Of a stretch of DNA of 64,000 bases, positions 1 to 9,509 are shown in pieces. The stretch is taken from the NCBI GenBank assembly GCA_947177225.1, contig CAMWTS010000003.1:1-64000 (forward strand). Reading direction: 5' to 3'. The notes under the pieces were generated by a model. That model was given only the letters and a program-made list of their open reading frames with translations. It was not told the origin of the DNA and made no database searches. Within the stretch, counting starts at the first letter, position 1. The number at the start of each line of letters is the position of its first letter. The position numbers and the translations under genes were made by a program. The stretch comes from an uncultured Alistipes sp. GTDB lineage: Bacteria; Bacteroidota; Bacteroidia; Bacteroidales; Rikenellaceae.

Positions 1-269
1 GGTCAGAATTATATAACGGCGCAAGCCGTCGCTTCGGTGGTCGACATTGGTCTCCCCTCCGAGGAGGGGATTTACGCCGCGTTGCTGCGCGACTTATTGC
101 GTCGTGACTGCTTTTGCGGCTCGGCAATTCGCAAGCGATTGCACTCGCCTGTCGCCGCAGTTAGGGGAGGGTAAAATCTGTATAACGGCGCAAGCCGTAG
201 CTCTGTGGTCGACGTTTGTTTTGGGGTCAGAATTATATAACGGCGCAAGCCGTCGCTTCGGTGGTCGAC
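1..269. repeat. Cluster of a repeated unit with a GNRA-type hairpin
   Basis: Bases 1-45 recur exactly at 225-269, and a shorter, diverged copy lies at 181-218. Each copy holds ACGGC-GCAA-GCCGT, a 5-bp stem closed by a GNRA tetraloop, and ends near GGTCGAC. Bases 55-70 add a perfect CCCCTCC-GA-GGAGGGG hairpin. No coding sequence is convincing here. The cluster lies just past the stop codon of the minus-strand gene at 282, so part of it may be transcribed as 3' sequence. Its function is unknown. Confidence 0.7.
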
Positions 270-281
270 GTTTGTTTACCG

Positions 282-1382
282 TTACATGACGGCTGCGTCG
301 ATGGCGGTGCGGCGTGCGGCGACGTAGGATTCGAAGAGGTCTATTATCTGAGGGTAGTACGACTCGAATGTCGGATAGAGGTCGCGCTGCCGCTGATACT
401 GGCGCAGCTTGCCGACAAGTTCGGGTGTCCACACGAATCCGACGCGTATCTCGTCTAAAACGGCTTCGCGGACGCTCTGGGCCGGTGCCCCGTTGTCTAT
501 GAGATAGCAGATGACGGCGGCGCGCACGAGCGATTCGTTGACTACCGTCGCCCAGTTGTCGTATGCCTGCCAGCCCATGATCTGGCTGCACAGATCGAAC
601 AGCCCTTCGCCGGCGTGCCGCATCTTCTCGCGAAGGTCGGTACCTTCGCCGATAAGATGGTTGATAAACGAGTGGTTGAACTCGTGCACGAGTATGTTGA
701 GGTAGATATCGGGCTGTGCCACGTATGATGTCCGTCCGTCGTCGGAGCGTTTGACATATCCCATTATGGCGAACACCTCGCTCTTCTGTCCCGGCAGTGT
801 GCGTTTGGGTCCGTAGTTGTTGCCGCCGTTGAGAAAGCCGATGGCTATGCGGAACGTCTCGTCGGCTTCGGTTCCGTAGAACTCGCCGTACCACTTCTCG
901 TTGAAGCGGGGCAGCACCGATTCGGTGAACTGTCGGCATATATCGTCGTAGAAGGGGCGGTGCGCCTCGAAGAACTCCTTGAAACGCGACTCCCGTGCGA
1001 ACTCCGATACGGCTCCGGTGACGGCTTCGATGTCGACACCCTCGAACCGCTCGTCGAGGCTGTGCTCATCGCCCGCGTACTCCACGCCTCCGTCGGGCAG
1101 CAGCCGGAGGTATAGCGCGAGGCTCATCGGGGCATCGTATCCCACGCCGTTCGAATCGCGCAGCTGCTGCATCATGCCCACGGCACGGTGATTCTTGTAT
1201 GGCGCAAACCACTCCGTCACCTCGTCGCAATATTCGCGGCCGTAGCCGTGGTTGTACTCCTCGTAACCCGATATGTTGCACAATATGCTCATAAGCTCGA
1301 TGGGCGCGTGCAGCTCGGGCTTGATGGCGTATGTCTCGGCAGCGATGCAGAGCATGCACAGGGCGGCAATAAGTCGTTTCAT
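282..1382 (-). CDS. DUF4932-type secreted protein with an HExxH metallopeptidase motif
   Basis: The 366-residue protein starts with a hydrophobic signal-like stretch (about residues 3-20), so it is probably exported. The key motif is HEFNH at residues 233-237, a zinc-metallopeptidase HExxH signature in a helical context. It is followed by an acidic, aromatic C-terminal half without repeats. Family recognition (DUF4932 of Bacteroidales) is from memory of sequence style. The substrate is unknown. It lies 15 bp downstream of the nucleotidase-like gene at 1398-2924 on the same strand, so the two are probably cotranscribed. A peptidase role is inferred from the motif alone. Confidence 0.75.
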   Translation of the reverse strand: MKRLIAALCMLCIAAETYAIKPELHAPIELMSILCNISGYEEYNHGYGREYCDEVTEWFAPYKNHRAVGMMQQLRDSNGVGYDAPMSLALYLRLLPDGGVEYAGDEHSLDERFEGVDIEAVTGAVSEFARESRFKEFFEAHRPFYDDICRQFTESVLPRFNEKWYGEFYGTEADETFRIAIGFLNGGNNYGPKRTLPGQKSEVFAIMGYVKRSDDGRTSYVAQPDIYLNILVHEFNHSFINHLIGEGTDLREKMRHAGEGLFDLCSQIMGWQAYDNWATVVNESLVRAAVICYLIDNGAPAQSVREAVLDEIRVGFVWTPELVGKLRQYQRQRDLYPTFESYYPQIIDLFESYVAARRTAIDAAVM

Positions 1383-1397
1383 ATTCTGTCGTATGAT

Positions 1398-2924
1398 TTA
1401 ATCCTGCGCGCTGCGCTGACTCTGACGCACGGTGTTGTCGGGCTTGACACCGCCCTCGGCCGTATGGCGCACGACGTAGTCGCGCAGCAGATCCGTAACT
1501 TTGCTGTCGGTGACGGTGATCTTGCTCTTTACTATCTCCTGATCGATGTAATTTTCAGCTATATAGTTGCACAACACCACGTTGTACTCCTTGTCGTCGT
1601 CAAGATCGAAGACGACATCGACGGCATCGGGAAGCTCGGCGGGTGTCGTTCCGAGTATCACCTCGTATGGCAGGTTGGAGCGGAAATAGAGGTAGTGCGA
1701 CTCCTTGTCGGGATAGCCGTTTTTACCGTATGCGTTGTATTTGTCGAGTATCATGCGGCGTATCTCGCGGCCGCTGAGAGTGCCTATGCAGGCGGTCGAT
1801 TCGAACGGATCGGTATTCTCGACATCGCCCAATGTTATATCGCCTGGCAGCAGCGAGGCAAGACGCACGCCGCCGAAGTGGTAGAACGACAGCTCGGGCG
1901 TGAACGCCACCTTCTTGCCTTCAACATCGTATTCGGTGGTCTCCAACAGCGCGTCGACCATCATGTTGGCTATGCCGTCGTGCGTGGCGGCCGCAGCGGC
2001 CTCACCCACCTTCTCGTTCAGTTGTGGCATGCGCGACTTGATCTCGTCGACCATATCCATATACCCCTCGTCGATCTCCACTCCGCTCAGATCGATCTGC
2101 GAGTACTCGACACCCGTGATGCGACCCTGCCCGACGCTTATGTCGGCAACAGTCACGAAGCCGAGATTCTTGCCGTTCTGCGATATGTGTATGCCTTCGA
2201 CATCGTCGGCGACAATGGTATGACTGTGTCCTCCGGCTATCCAGTCGCAGGCGGGACGCTCGGCCGCAAATAGAATGTCGGTATCGTAGCCCATGTGCGA
2301 GAGCACTATCGTAAAGTCGCTGCGTCCCGCGAGCGAGTCGCACCATGCGGCGGCCGTCGCGACATCAGGCCGGAACCGGAAGTCGACGAAGCCCACCGGC
2401 TTGCCTGCCGGACGGCAACCCTCGTATTCGGTGTCGACCACGCCCGTTATGCCTATGCGCACGCCCTCGCACTCGAACAGGGCGTAGGGCACCACCTCGG
2501 GAAACTCTACACCCTCGCGCACGGCGACATTGGCGCAGACGGTGGTGAAATCCGACATTTCGACAAGTGCGGCCAGATTCTCGCGCAGCTTGTCGAATTC
2601 GTGGTTGCCGAATGTCGCGGCATTGTAGCCCAGACGGTTGCATATCTCTATCATCGGCGCACCCGACGGTTCGGCCTTGTCGACGAAGGCATTGCCCACA
2701 ACGCGGTCGCCCGAGTCGAAGAGCAGAGTGCAGCCCTTCGAGCGGTAGTTCCCGACTACCGTCGCCAAACGGGGTATGGCATTGATGTTGGCGTGTATGT
2801 CGTTGGTGGTGATTATATATATGTGCTGCACCTCGTCGCCGGTCTGCCGCACGCTGTCGCCGCTGCCGTAATACGCCATGCCCAAGCAGAGCAGCGTGGC
2901 TAATAACAGATAGAGTTTTTTCAT
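1398..2924 (-). CDS. Bifunctional metallophosphatase / 5'-nucleotidase family protein
   Basis: The 508-residue protein has an N-terminal signal-like segment (residues 1-20) and then the calcineurin-like metallophosphatase motifs in order: TNDIHAN, FDSGDR, GNHEFD and GGHSH. The C-terminal half resembles the 5'-nucleotidase substrate-binding domain, with FTPELSFYHFGGVR and DPFES-like segments. Family members hydrolyse nucleotides or UDP-sugars outside the cytoplasm. The length fits a complete two-domain enzyme in a single chain. It is the first gene of a minus-strand pair with the DUF4932 gene and is divergent from the nucleoside-kinase-like gene at 2996. The exact substrate cannot be told from sequence. 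Confidence 0.88.
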   Translation of the reverse strand: MKKLYLLLATLLCLGMAYYGSGDSVRQTGDEVQHIYIITTNDIHANINAIPRLATVVGNYRSKGCTLLFDSGDRVVGNAFVDKAEPSGAPMIEICNRLGYNAATFGNHEFDKLRENLAALVEMSDFTTVCANVAVREGVEFPEVVPYALFECEGVRIGITGVVDTEYEGCRPAGKPVGFVDFRFRPDVATAAAWCDSLAGRSDFTIVLSHMGYDTDILFAAERPACDWIAGGHSHTIVADDVEGIHISQNGKNLGFVTVADISVGQGRITGVEYSQIDLSGVEIDEGYMDMVDEIKSRMPQLNEKVGEAAAAATHDGIANMMVDALLETTEYDVEGKKVAFTPELSFYHFGGVRLASLLPGDITLGDVENTDPFESTACIGTLSGREIRRMILDKYNAYGKNGYPDKESHYLYFRSNLPYEVILGTTPAELPDAVDVVFDLDDDKEYNVVLCNYIAENYIDQEIVKSKITVTDSKVTDLLRDYVVRHTAEGGVKPDNTVRQSQRSAQD

Positions 2925-2940
2925 AATAATCGGAAATTAG

Positions 2941-2973
2941 TTTGCACAAAAATACAAAAAATTATTATCTTTA
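2941..2973 (+). promoter_or_regulatory. Bacteroidetes-type promoter of the nucleoside-kinase-like gene
   Basis: TTTG at 2941-2944 and TATCTTTA at 2966-2973 match the -33 and -7 elements (TTTG and TAnnTTTG) with 21 bases between and one mismatch at the last base. Transcription would start near 2980, which excludes an upstream start codon at 2942 and supports translation from ATG 2996. On the other strand TATTTTTG (complement of 2947-2954) could be the -7 box of the divergent nucleotidase gene, so the two promoters would overlap. Confidence 0.6.
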
Positions 2974-2995
2974 CACACCGGTTATATGTAAATTT

Positions 2996-4666
2996 ATGGG
3001 AGACGTAATCAAAGTCGTTTGCAAGAACTCATCGTCGGAGATCGATGTGCAGATGGGGTGCTCGCTGCTCGAAGTGATGCAGATGGCCGGTATCGTCGGT
3101 CGATACCCCTATCTTGCGGCATATGTCAACAACCGCTTCAAGGAGCTCAACTACAAGATATACACTCCCGTGACGGTCGAGTTTATCGACATCGCCCATT
3201 TCGAGGGCTATCGCGTCTATCAGCGCACCATATCGTTTATTCTGCAAAAGGCCGTCTGGGATCTCTTTCCCGGCCGCAAACTTCACATACGCCATACGCT
3301 GGGCAGCGGTTTCTACTGCGAGTTCGACGATCGGGAGGAGCTTTCGTCGGGCGATATAGCACGCATCAGAAGCCGCATGGCGGAGATCGTCGGCGAGAAC
3401 ATACCCATCGTGCGCGGCAAGCTGCCGACGGCGGAGCTGAGGCGGGAGTATGCTGAATTCGGTTTCGACGACCGCATAGCCCTGCTCGATACGCGCCCGC
3501 GACTTTACAGCACGTGTCATCGCATGGGCGACATGATAGGTTATTTTTACGGGACTCTGGCTCCGTCGACGGGCTACATAGGTGCATTCGATCTGATGCG
3601 CTACGGCAACGGCTTCTATGTCGCGCTTCCGCAGCACTCCGATCCCGACACTGTTTCGTCGTCGGTGCAGCTCGACAAGATGTTCGATATTTTCCACGAA
3701 TATCAGATGTGGGTCAATATCATGGGAGTGCCTACCGTAGGTGAACTTAATGCCAAGGTGCTGGCGGGCGATGCCGGCGAGCTGATAAAGATCGCCGAGG
3801 CTTTCCACGAGAACAAGATAGCCGGCATAGCCGCAGCCATACAGCAGGCCAACATGTCGTCGGGCACGCGCATGGCTCTGATTTCGGGGCCGTCGTCGAG
3901 CGGCAAGACCACATTCGCCAAGCGGCTTGGAATACAGTTGCGCATACTGGGGCTGGATCCTGTGCTGATCTCGCTCGACGACTATTTCGTCGATCGCGAA
4001 CGCACGCCGCGCGACGAGAACGGCGATTACGACTTCGAGGCTTTGGAGGCCATCGACCTCGAAACGCTGAATGCGCATCTGGAAAGACTGTTCGCTGGCC
4101 AGAGCGTCGAGATTCCCCGTTATGATTTCATCTCGGGCAAGCGTCAGTGGCACGACCGGCCGCTGCGGCTCAACGACCGCTCGATACTCATCATGGAGGG
4201 TATACACGGTCTCAACCCGCGTCTTACGCCGGCCATACCCGACTCTGCCAAATTCAAGATCTACATATCGTGCTTCACGTCGGTTGCCATGGACAATTTC
4301 TCGCGCATACCGACCACCGACAACCGTCTGCTGCGCCGTCTCATACGCGACAATGCCTCGCGAGGCTACAAGGCTCTGCCGACGCTGCAACGCTGGCCGA
4401 GCGTGCGCCGTGGCGAGGAGCGTCACATATTCCCCTATCAGGAGAATGCCGACGTGATGTTCAATTCGTCGCTCTTCTACGAGATTTCGGTGCTGCGCGC
4501 CAAGGCCGAGCCGATATTGCGCGAGGTGCCCGACACCGAACCCGAATATGCCGAGGCGCGGCGTCTGTTGAAGTTCCTCGACAACTTCATACCTATCTCC
4601 CCCGACGAGATACCGCCGACGTCGCTGCTGAGAGAGTTTATCGGCGGCAGCTCGTTTAAATATTGA
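2996..4666 (+). CDS. TGS-domain / uridine-kinase-like nucleoside kinase
   Basis: The protein has 556 residues from ATG 2996. The frame is open back to 2942, but that region holds the promoter. The N-terminus resembles a TGS/ThrRS-like domain, followed by an HxxxH-bearing second domain, and then a P-loop kinase domain of the uridine kinase/phosphoribulokinase family with GPSSSGKTT at about residues 297-305 and a DDYFVDR motif after it. This TGS-plus-kinase architecture is common in Bacteroidetes and Firmicutes as putative nucleoside kinase. It probably phosphorylates a nucleoside with ATP in the cytoplasm. The substrate is not proven. gcvP follows closely, so they may share a transcript. Confidence 0.85.
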   Translation: MGDVIKVVCKNSSSEIDVQMGCSLLEVMQMAGIVGRYPYLAAYVNNRFKELNYKIYTPVTVEFIDIAHFEGYRVYQRTISFILQKAVWDLFPGRKLHIRHTLGSGFYCEFDDREELSSGDIARIRSRMAEIVGENIPIVRGKLPTAELRREYAEFGFDDRIALLDTRPRLYSTCHRMGDMIGYFYGTLAPSTGYIGAFDLMRYGNGFYVALPQHSDPDTVSSSVQLDKMFDIFHEYQMWVNIMGVPTVGELNAKVLAGDAGELIKIAEAFHENKIAGIAAAIQQANMSSGTRMALISGPSSSGKTTFAKRLGIQLRILGLDPVLISLDDYFVDRERTPRDENGDYDFEALEAIDLETLNAHLERLFAGQSVEIPRYDFISGKRQWHDRPLRLNDRSILIMEGIHGLNPRLTPAIPDSAKFKIYISCFTSVAMDNFSRIPTTDNRLLRRLIRDNASRGYKALPTLQRWPSVRRGEERHIFPYQENADVMFNSSLFYEISVLRAKAEPILREVPDTEPEYAEARRLLKFLDNFIPISPDEIPPTSLLREFIGGSSFKY

Positions 4667-4694
4667 AATGACAATCAAACATACGACAACTCAA

Positions 4695-7529
4695 ATGGAA
4701 CAATTCGACAAGTTCGTCAATCGCCACGTAGGCGTGAACGACCCCGGTGATCTCGACGCCATGCTGGGCGTCATCGGTGCAGGCTCTGTGGAGGAGCTTA
4801 TCTCGCAGGTCATACCCCAATCTATCCGACTCAAACAACCTCTGCGTCTGCCTGAGGCCATGACCGAGTGGGAGTATGCGGCGCATATCGAGGCTCTTGC
4901 CGCCAAGAACCGTGTGCTGCGCTCGTTCATAGGCATGGGTTACTATCCGACGGCTGTACCGGCGGTGGTGTCGCGCAATGTGTTCGAGAATCCTGCATGG
5001 TATACCTCCTACACGCCTTATCAGGCCGAGATCTCGCAGGGACGCTTGGAGGCTCTTTTGAACTTCCAGACTGCCGTCCTCTCGCTCACGGGCATGGAGG
5101 TGGCCAACTGCTCGCTGCTGGACGAAGCTACGGCTGCCGCCGAGGCAATGCTGATGATGCTGGCCATGCGTTCGCGCGAGGCCGTGAAGCAGGGTCGCAA
5201 CCAGCTTTTTGTCGATGAGAACATATTTCCGCAAACACTCGATGTGCTGCTCACGCGCAGCGAGCCGTTCGGCATAGAGATCATTCGCGACGATTTCGCT
5301 TCATATACCTTCACCGGCAAGGAGTTCGGTGCCGTGGTGCAGTATCCCGCCGCCGACGGCGAGGTGCGCGACTACGCCGATTTCGCCGCAGCGGCGCATG
5401 CCGCCGGAGTGACGGTGACAGCCGTGGCCGATCTTTTGTCTCTGGCGCTGTTGAAATCGCCCGCGGAGTGGGGTGCCGACATCGCTGTCGGTACGTCGCA
5501 GCGTCTGGGCTGCCCCATGGGCTTCGGCGGACCGAGTGCGGGTTATATGGCTACGCGCGATGCCTACAAGCGTCAGATGCCGGGGCGCATCATCGGCGTA
5601 TCGGTGGATCGTCTGGGCAACAAGGCACTGCGCATGTCGTTGCAGATGCGCGAGCAGCATATCAAGCGCGAGAAGGCTACATCGAACATCTGTACGGCTC
5701 AGGCTCTGATGGCTTCGATGGTCGGTTTCTACTGTGTCTACAACGGTGCCGAGGGTCTGCGTCGTGCCGCCATGACGGCTCATACGGCTGCCCTGACCGT
5801 TGCCGAGGCATTGGAGTCGATGGGATATGTGCTTGCGGCCAAGTCGATATTCGATACGGTCGATGTCGAGGCCGAAGCGGCTGTCATACAGAGCATAGCT
5901 CTGTCGCGCGGAATCAATTTCCACTATCCGTCGGACGGTCGCGTGCGCATGTCGTTCGACGAGATGACCACCGATGCGGAGTTGCAGACCGTTGTCGAGA
6001 TATTTGCTGAGGCCAAGGGGCGCAAAGCCAAGAGCGTCAAGCGGGTCGAGAAGAGCAATCTGGCTGCGAGCCTCTGCCGCCGTTCGGAGATACTCTCCGA
6101 GCAGGTGTTCCGCTCGTATCGCACCGAGACCGAGATGATGCGTTATATCAAGCGTTTGGAGATGCGCGACATCTCGCTGATGAACTCCATGATCTCGTTG
6201 GGCTCGTGCACCATGAAGCTCAATGCGGCGGTGCTGATGCAGCCGCTGTCGCTGGCCGGCTTCCAGAATATCCACCCGCTGGCTCCGGCCGATCAGACCG
6301 AGGGCTATCGCGAGCTGATAACCTCGTTGGAGAGCTATCTGGCCACGATCACGGGCTTTGCCGGTTGTACGCTGATGCCCAATTCGGGTGCGGCGGGCGA
6401 GTATACGGGTCTTATGATTATTCGCGCCTATCATCAGAGCCGCGGACAGGGCTACCGCAACGTGATACTTATTCCGTCGTCGGCACACGGCACGAATCCT
6501 GCATCGGCGGCCATGGCCGGCATGAAGATCGTGACTGTGGCCTGCGATGCCAACGGCAATATCGATGTCGACGACCTTCGCCGCAAGGCCGAGGAGTACA
6601 GCTCGGAGCTGTGCGGACTTATGGTCACCTATCCCTCGACGCACGGCGTGTTCGAGAGCCGCATACGCGACATTGTCGATGCCGTACACGATGCCGGAGG
6701 TCAGGTCTACATGGACGGTGCAAACATGAATGCCCAGGTGGGACTGACCAACCCCGGATATATCGGGGCAGATGTCTGCCATCTGAATCTGCACAAGACA
6801 TTCGCCATGCCTCACGGCGGCGGCGGTCCGGGCGTGGGTCCCGTCTGCGTGGCCGAGCATCTGGTGAAGTTCCTGCCGTCGCACCCGATCGTGGAGACCG
6901 GCGGCGAGGAGGGCATAACGGCCGTGAGCGCATCGCCGTGGGGATCGGCCATGTTGCTGCCTATCACTTACGGCTACATACGTATGCTCGGCGAGGAGGG
7001 ATTGCGCCGCGTGACGGAGCTGGCTATCGTCAATGCCAACTACATGTCGTCGGCTCTGAAAGATGAGTTCCGCACCTACTATTCGGGCGAGACCGGCCGT
7101 GTGGGTCACGAGATGATTCTCGATCTCACATCGTTCAAGCACGATTTCAATATCGATTGCGGCGACATAGCGCACCGTCTGATGGACTACGGTTTCCATG
7201 CGCCCACGCTCTCGTTCCCTGTGCACGAGACGCTGATGGTGGAGCCTACCGAGAGCGAGTCGAAGGCCGAGATGGACCGTTTCATCGAGGCGATGGTGGC
7301 TATCAAACGCGAGTGCGAGGCTGCGGCTGCGTCGGGCGAGAAAGATAACGTGGTGGTCAACGCTCCCCACACGGCTTTGGAGTTGGCCGGCGAGTGGTCG
7401 CACCCCTATTCGCGAATGCAGGCGGCATTCCCGTTGGAGTGGGTGGCACGCGCCAAGTTCTTCCCCTACGTGACCAAGATCGACAACGGCTACGGTGACA
7501 GAAATCTGGTGTGCCGTTGCTTGGAATAG
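4695..7529 (+). CDS. gcvP: Glycine dehydrogenase (decarboxylating), P protein of the glycine cleavage system
   Basis: The single-chain P protein has 944 residues from ATG 4695. An alternative ATG at 4668, 1 bp after the previous stop, would add nine residues. I prefer 4695 because the family starts close to the FVNRHVG motif. Both homologous halves are present, and the C-terminal half carries the PLP-lysine region LNLHKTFAMPHGGGGPG. The enzyme decarboxylates glycine and transfers the aminomethyl group to the lipoyl H protein. The genes for H and T proteins are not in this window. The length is normal for the fused (non-split) form. Confidence 0.96.
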   Translation: MEQFDKFVNRHVGVNDPGDLDAMLGVIGAGSVEELISQVIPQSIRLKQPLRLPEAMTEWEYAAHIEALAAKNRVLRSFIGMGYYPTAVPAVVSRNVFENPAWYTSYTPYQAEISQGRLEALLNFQTAVLSLTGMEVANCSLLDEATAAAEAMLMMLAMRSREAVKQGRNQLFVDENIFPQTLDVLLTRSEPFGIEIIRDDFASYTFTGKEFGAVVQYPAADGEVRDYADFAAAAHAAGVTVTAVADLLSLALLKSPAEWGADIAVGTSQRLGCPMGFGGPSAGYMATRDAYKRQMPGRIIGVSVDRLGNKALRMSLQMREQHIKREKATSNICTAQALMASMVGFYCVYNGAEGLRRAAMTAHTAALTVAEALESMGYVLAAKSIFDTVDVEAEAAVIQSIALSRGINFHYPSDGRVRMSFDEMTTDAELQTVVEIFAEAKGRKAKSVKRVEKSNLAASLCRRSEILSEQVFRSYRTETEMMRYIKRLEMRDISLMNSMISLGSCTMKLNAAVLMQPLSLAGFQNIHPLAPADQTEGYRELITSLESYLATITGFAGCTLMPNSGAAGEYTGLMIIRAYHQSRGQGYRNVILIPSSAHGTNPASAAMAGMKIVTVACDANGNIDVDDLRRKAEEYSSELCGLMVTYPSTHGVFESRIRDIVDAVHDAGGQVYMDGANMNAQVGLTNPGYIGADVCHLNLHKTFAMPHGGGGPGVGPVCVAEHLVKFLPSHPIVETGGEEGITAVSASPWGSAMLLPITYGYIRMLGEEGLRRVTELAIVNANYMSSALKDEFRTYYSGETGRVGHEMILDLTSFKHDFNIDCGDIAHRLMDYGFHAPTLSFPVHETLMVEPTESESKAEMDRFIEAMVAIKRECEAAAASGEKDNVVVNAPHTALELAGEWSHPYSRMQAAFPLEWVARAKFFPYVTKIDNGYGDRNLVCRCLE

Positions 7530-7636
7530 AGAAATTTTTCGTTCCTTTGCAGTGTCTGCGCCTGCCGGCAGGCAGGTGCGGCATGCGCCGAGGAGCGCGA
7601 GAAGATGAAACAATTATAGATATTTAATTGAAATAG

Positions 7637-8209
7637 ATGAAAGTAGAACAAAACAAAATGGTGGCGGTCGACTATACTCTGACCGTCGACGGCAATATCG
7701 CCGACAAGTCGCAGCCCGGCAAACCGCTCGAATTTATCTGCGGTACGGGTATGTTGCTGCCCAAATTCGAGGCTGCGATCATGGGCAAGGAGCCGGGTGA
7801 GAAGGTGGCCTTTACGCTCGAAGCCAAGGACGGCTACGGAGAGGTTATTCCCGAGGCCATCGTGGAACTGCCCAAAACGGTATTTATGATGGACGGAAAG
7901 ATCGCCGAGGAGATTCTCTTTGTCGGCAGTCAGATACCTATGAGCGACGCTCAGGGCAATCGCATGCTCGGTGTGGTGAAAGAGGTCAAGGCCGATAGCG
8001 TCATGATGGATTTCAACCACCCGATGGCCGGCAAGACGCTCAACTTCGAGGTGGAGGTGGTGTCGGTTCGCGACGTTACTCCCGAGGATCTCGCAAGTCA
8101 GGGCGGCTGCGGTTGCGGCTGCCACGAGTGCGGCGGTGAGTGCGACGGCGAGCATGAGTGCCATGGCGATCATGAGCACGGTTGCGACTGCGGTTGCGAT
8201 CACCAGTAG
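7637..8209 (+). CDS. slyD: FKBP-type peptidyl-prolyl isomerase, SlyD-like
   Basis: The 190-residue protein has an N-terminal FKBP domain interrupted by an IF (insert-in-flap) chaperone domain, as in SlyD: an early YTLTVDG, a central GEKVAFTLEAKDGYG, then the return strand FNHPMAGKTLNFEVEV at about residues 115-135. The C-terminus (about 155-190) is extremely rich in Cys, His, Gly and Asp (GCGCGCHECGGE and so on), which in SlyD binds Ni and other metals. It acts in the cytoplasm as a proline isomerase and metallochaperone. A strong terminator follows at 8228-8265, so it ends its transcription unit. Confidence 0.92.
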   Translation: MKVEQNKMVAVDYTLTVDGNIADKSQPGKPLEFICGTGMLLPKFEAAIMGKEPGEKVAFTLEAKDGYGEVIPEAIVELPKTVFMMDGKIAEEILFVGSQIPMSDAQGNRMLGVVKEVKADSVMMDFNHPMAGKTLNFEVEVVSVRDVTPEDLASQGGCGCGCHECGGECDGEHECHGDHEHGCDCGCDHQ

Positions 8210-8227
8210 AGCGCAGCAGGCGTTACG

Positions 8228-8265
8228 AAGCGGCAGAAGCCAGTGGCTTTTGCCGCTTTTCGTTT
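8228..8265 (+). terminator. Rho-independent terminator after slyD
   Basis: AAGCGGCAGAAGCC at 8228-8241 pairs with GGCTTTTGCCGCTT at 8245-8258: a 14-bp stem with one G-U pair and a 3-base loop. TTTTCGTTT follows. It separates slyD from the kinase cluster that begins at 8287. Confidence 0.85.
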
Positions 8266-8286
8266 CAGTAGCAACAAGTTGAGTCT

Positions 8287-9456
8287 ATGTCTATCTGCAT
8301 ATCGCAAATAGTTGCCACGCTGCGCAGCGGCCATGTCGTGTGCCGCACGTTGTCGCAGCCGCGCATGTGTATCTCTGCCCACGGCAGGGCGACGTTCCAT
8401 GTCGGCAACAGTGCCGTGGTGGTCAAAGTTACGTTGGGCGACGATGCCAAACCGTGGGCTATGAAGTGCTACACGCGCCGCAAGGAGCGTCTGCGGCAGA
8501 TATACGGTGAGGCGTTTTTGCCCGGAGAGCTGTTTGTCTACGACATATCGGGTCGTGGCGAGTGGATCGATGTCGTGATTCGCGAGTGGGTCGAGGGCAC
8601 CACGCTCGACGAGGCCGTGCACGAGGCTGTGGCCGAGCAATCGGGGCAGCGGCTCGCTGAATTGAGCCGCATGTTCGATCGCATGTCTGCCGACCTGCTG
8701 CTGTCGGAGCGTGCGCATGGCGATCTGAAACCCGAAAACATACTCCTCGCAAATGGAGGTATGAGCCTCATCGACTGGGACGCGGCATGGCTGCCGACAC
8801 TCGGGGAGTGCATGGCCGTTGAGACCGGAACGCCCGACTGGCAGCACCCGGCGCGTACGGCCGACATCTACGACAAGAGCATCGATGACTATCCGGTGGC
8901 TGTGATAGGCACGATGCTGGCATCGCTTGCCGCCGACTGCCGCTCGCTGGCACCTTTGCTCGATGCCGGCGGCCGCCTCTTCTCGCCTGCGGCCGCTGTG
9001 GCGGGCAGAGATCGTGCGCTGATGCGTGCCGAAGAGATTCTCGCCCGCGCGGGCGATGCGGCGCACTACCGCATAGCACGCCTTTTGCACTCGCCTACAC
9101 CTCGGTTGCCGATGCTTGCCGAGTTGATCTCGTATGCTCTGCGCAGCCCTGACGGCAGCAGCGATTTCCGCGATGCCGAGCTTATGCGCAGCCGCACCAC
9201 AGCTTGCTGGGGATATATGCGCCGCGGGGAGTGGGTCACGCCGCCGCTCTACGACGAGGGTTTCGAACCCTCCGACGGTGTGGCTCTGGTTCGTATAGGT
9301 GGGTTCCGTCACTTCATCACGGCCGACATGCGTTCGGTGGTCGAGTGTTCGATGTTCGACAGTGTCAAACCTATGCGGGCGGGTCGTGCCGTGGCCGTCA
9401 AGGAGGGCGAATGCTATACGATCGATCTTCACGGGGGTGTCGAGCGGACGTTTTGA
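8287..9456 (+). CDS. Ser/Thr protein kinase-like protein with C-terminal WG-repeat region
   Basis: The 389-residue protein has a kinase-like domain at about residues 30-215. Visible elements are a VAIK-like Lys (WAMK, K60), the catalytic loop HGDLKPEN at 144-151 with Asp146 intact, DWD at 163-165 in place of DFG, and a TGTPDW activation-segment motif at 180-185. The glycine-rich loop is poor. The C-terminal region (about 315-385) has WG-repeat character (W318-G319, then YDEGF and FDSV segments). It is likely an active cytoplasmic kinase. The WG region may bind a partner. It opens a same-strand cluster with DUF4954, vWA and kinase-like genes. No transmembrane segment is apparent. Confidence 0.82.
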   Translation: MSICISQIVATLRSGHVVCRTLSQPRMCISAHGRATFHVGNSAVVVKVTLGDDAKPWAMKCYTRRKERLRQIYGEAFLPGELFVYDISGRGEWIDVVIREWVEGTTLDEAVHEAVAEQSGQRLAELSRMFDRMSADLLLSERAHGDLKPENILLANGGMSLIDWDAAWLPTLGECMAVETGTPDWQHPARTADIYDKSIDDYPVAVIGTMLASLAADCRSLAPLLDAGGRLFSPAAAVAGRDRALMRAEEILARAGDAAHYRIARLLHSPTPRLPMLAELISYALRSPDGSSDFRDAELMRSRTTACWGYMRRGEWVTPPLYDEGFEPSDGVALVRIGGFRHFITADMRSVVECSMFDSVKPMRAGRAVAVKEGECYTIDLHGGVERTF

Positions 9457-9482
9457 ATATTGATGAAAAAACACTAATTTTG
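9451..9482 (+). promoter_or_regulatory. Possible promoter before the DUF4954 gene
   Basis: TTTTG at 9452-9456 and TAATTTG at 9476-9482 resemble the phylum -33 and -7 elements, but the -7 box has one base too few. It overlaps the 3' end of the kinase gene and would begin transcription about 20 bases before ATG 9510. The call is weak. Confidence 0.35.
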
Positions 9483-9509
9483 TCGGGTATACAATTATCA
9501 TCGAAGCCG

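Noticed and set aside
3029..4678. 549-codon minus-strand open frame
   Set aside because: Antisense shadow of the nucleoside-kinase-like gene.
7561..7574. Palindrome CCTGCCGGCAGG between gcvP and slyD
   Set aside because: Short and GC-rich with no T-run; chance or weak attenuator, not enough to call.
5301..7613. 770-codon minus-strand open frame
   Set aside because: Antisense shadow of gcvP; His/Arg-rich composition typical of reverse frames in GC-rich genes, no domain.
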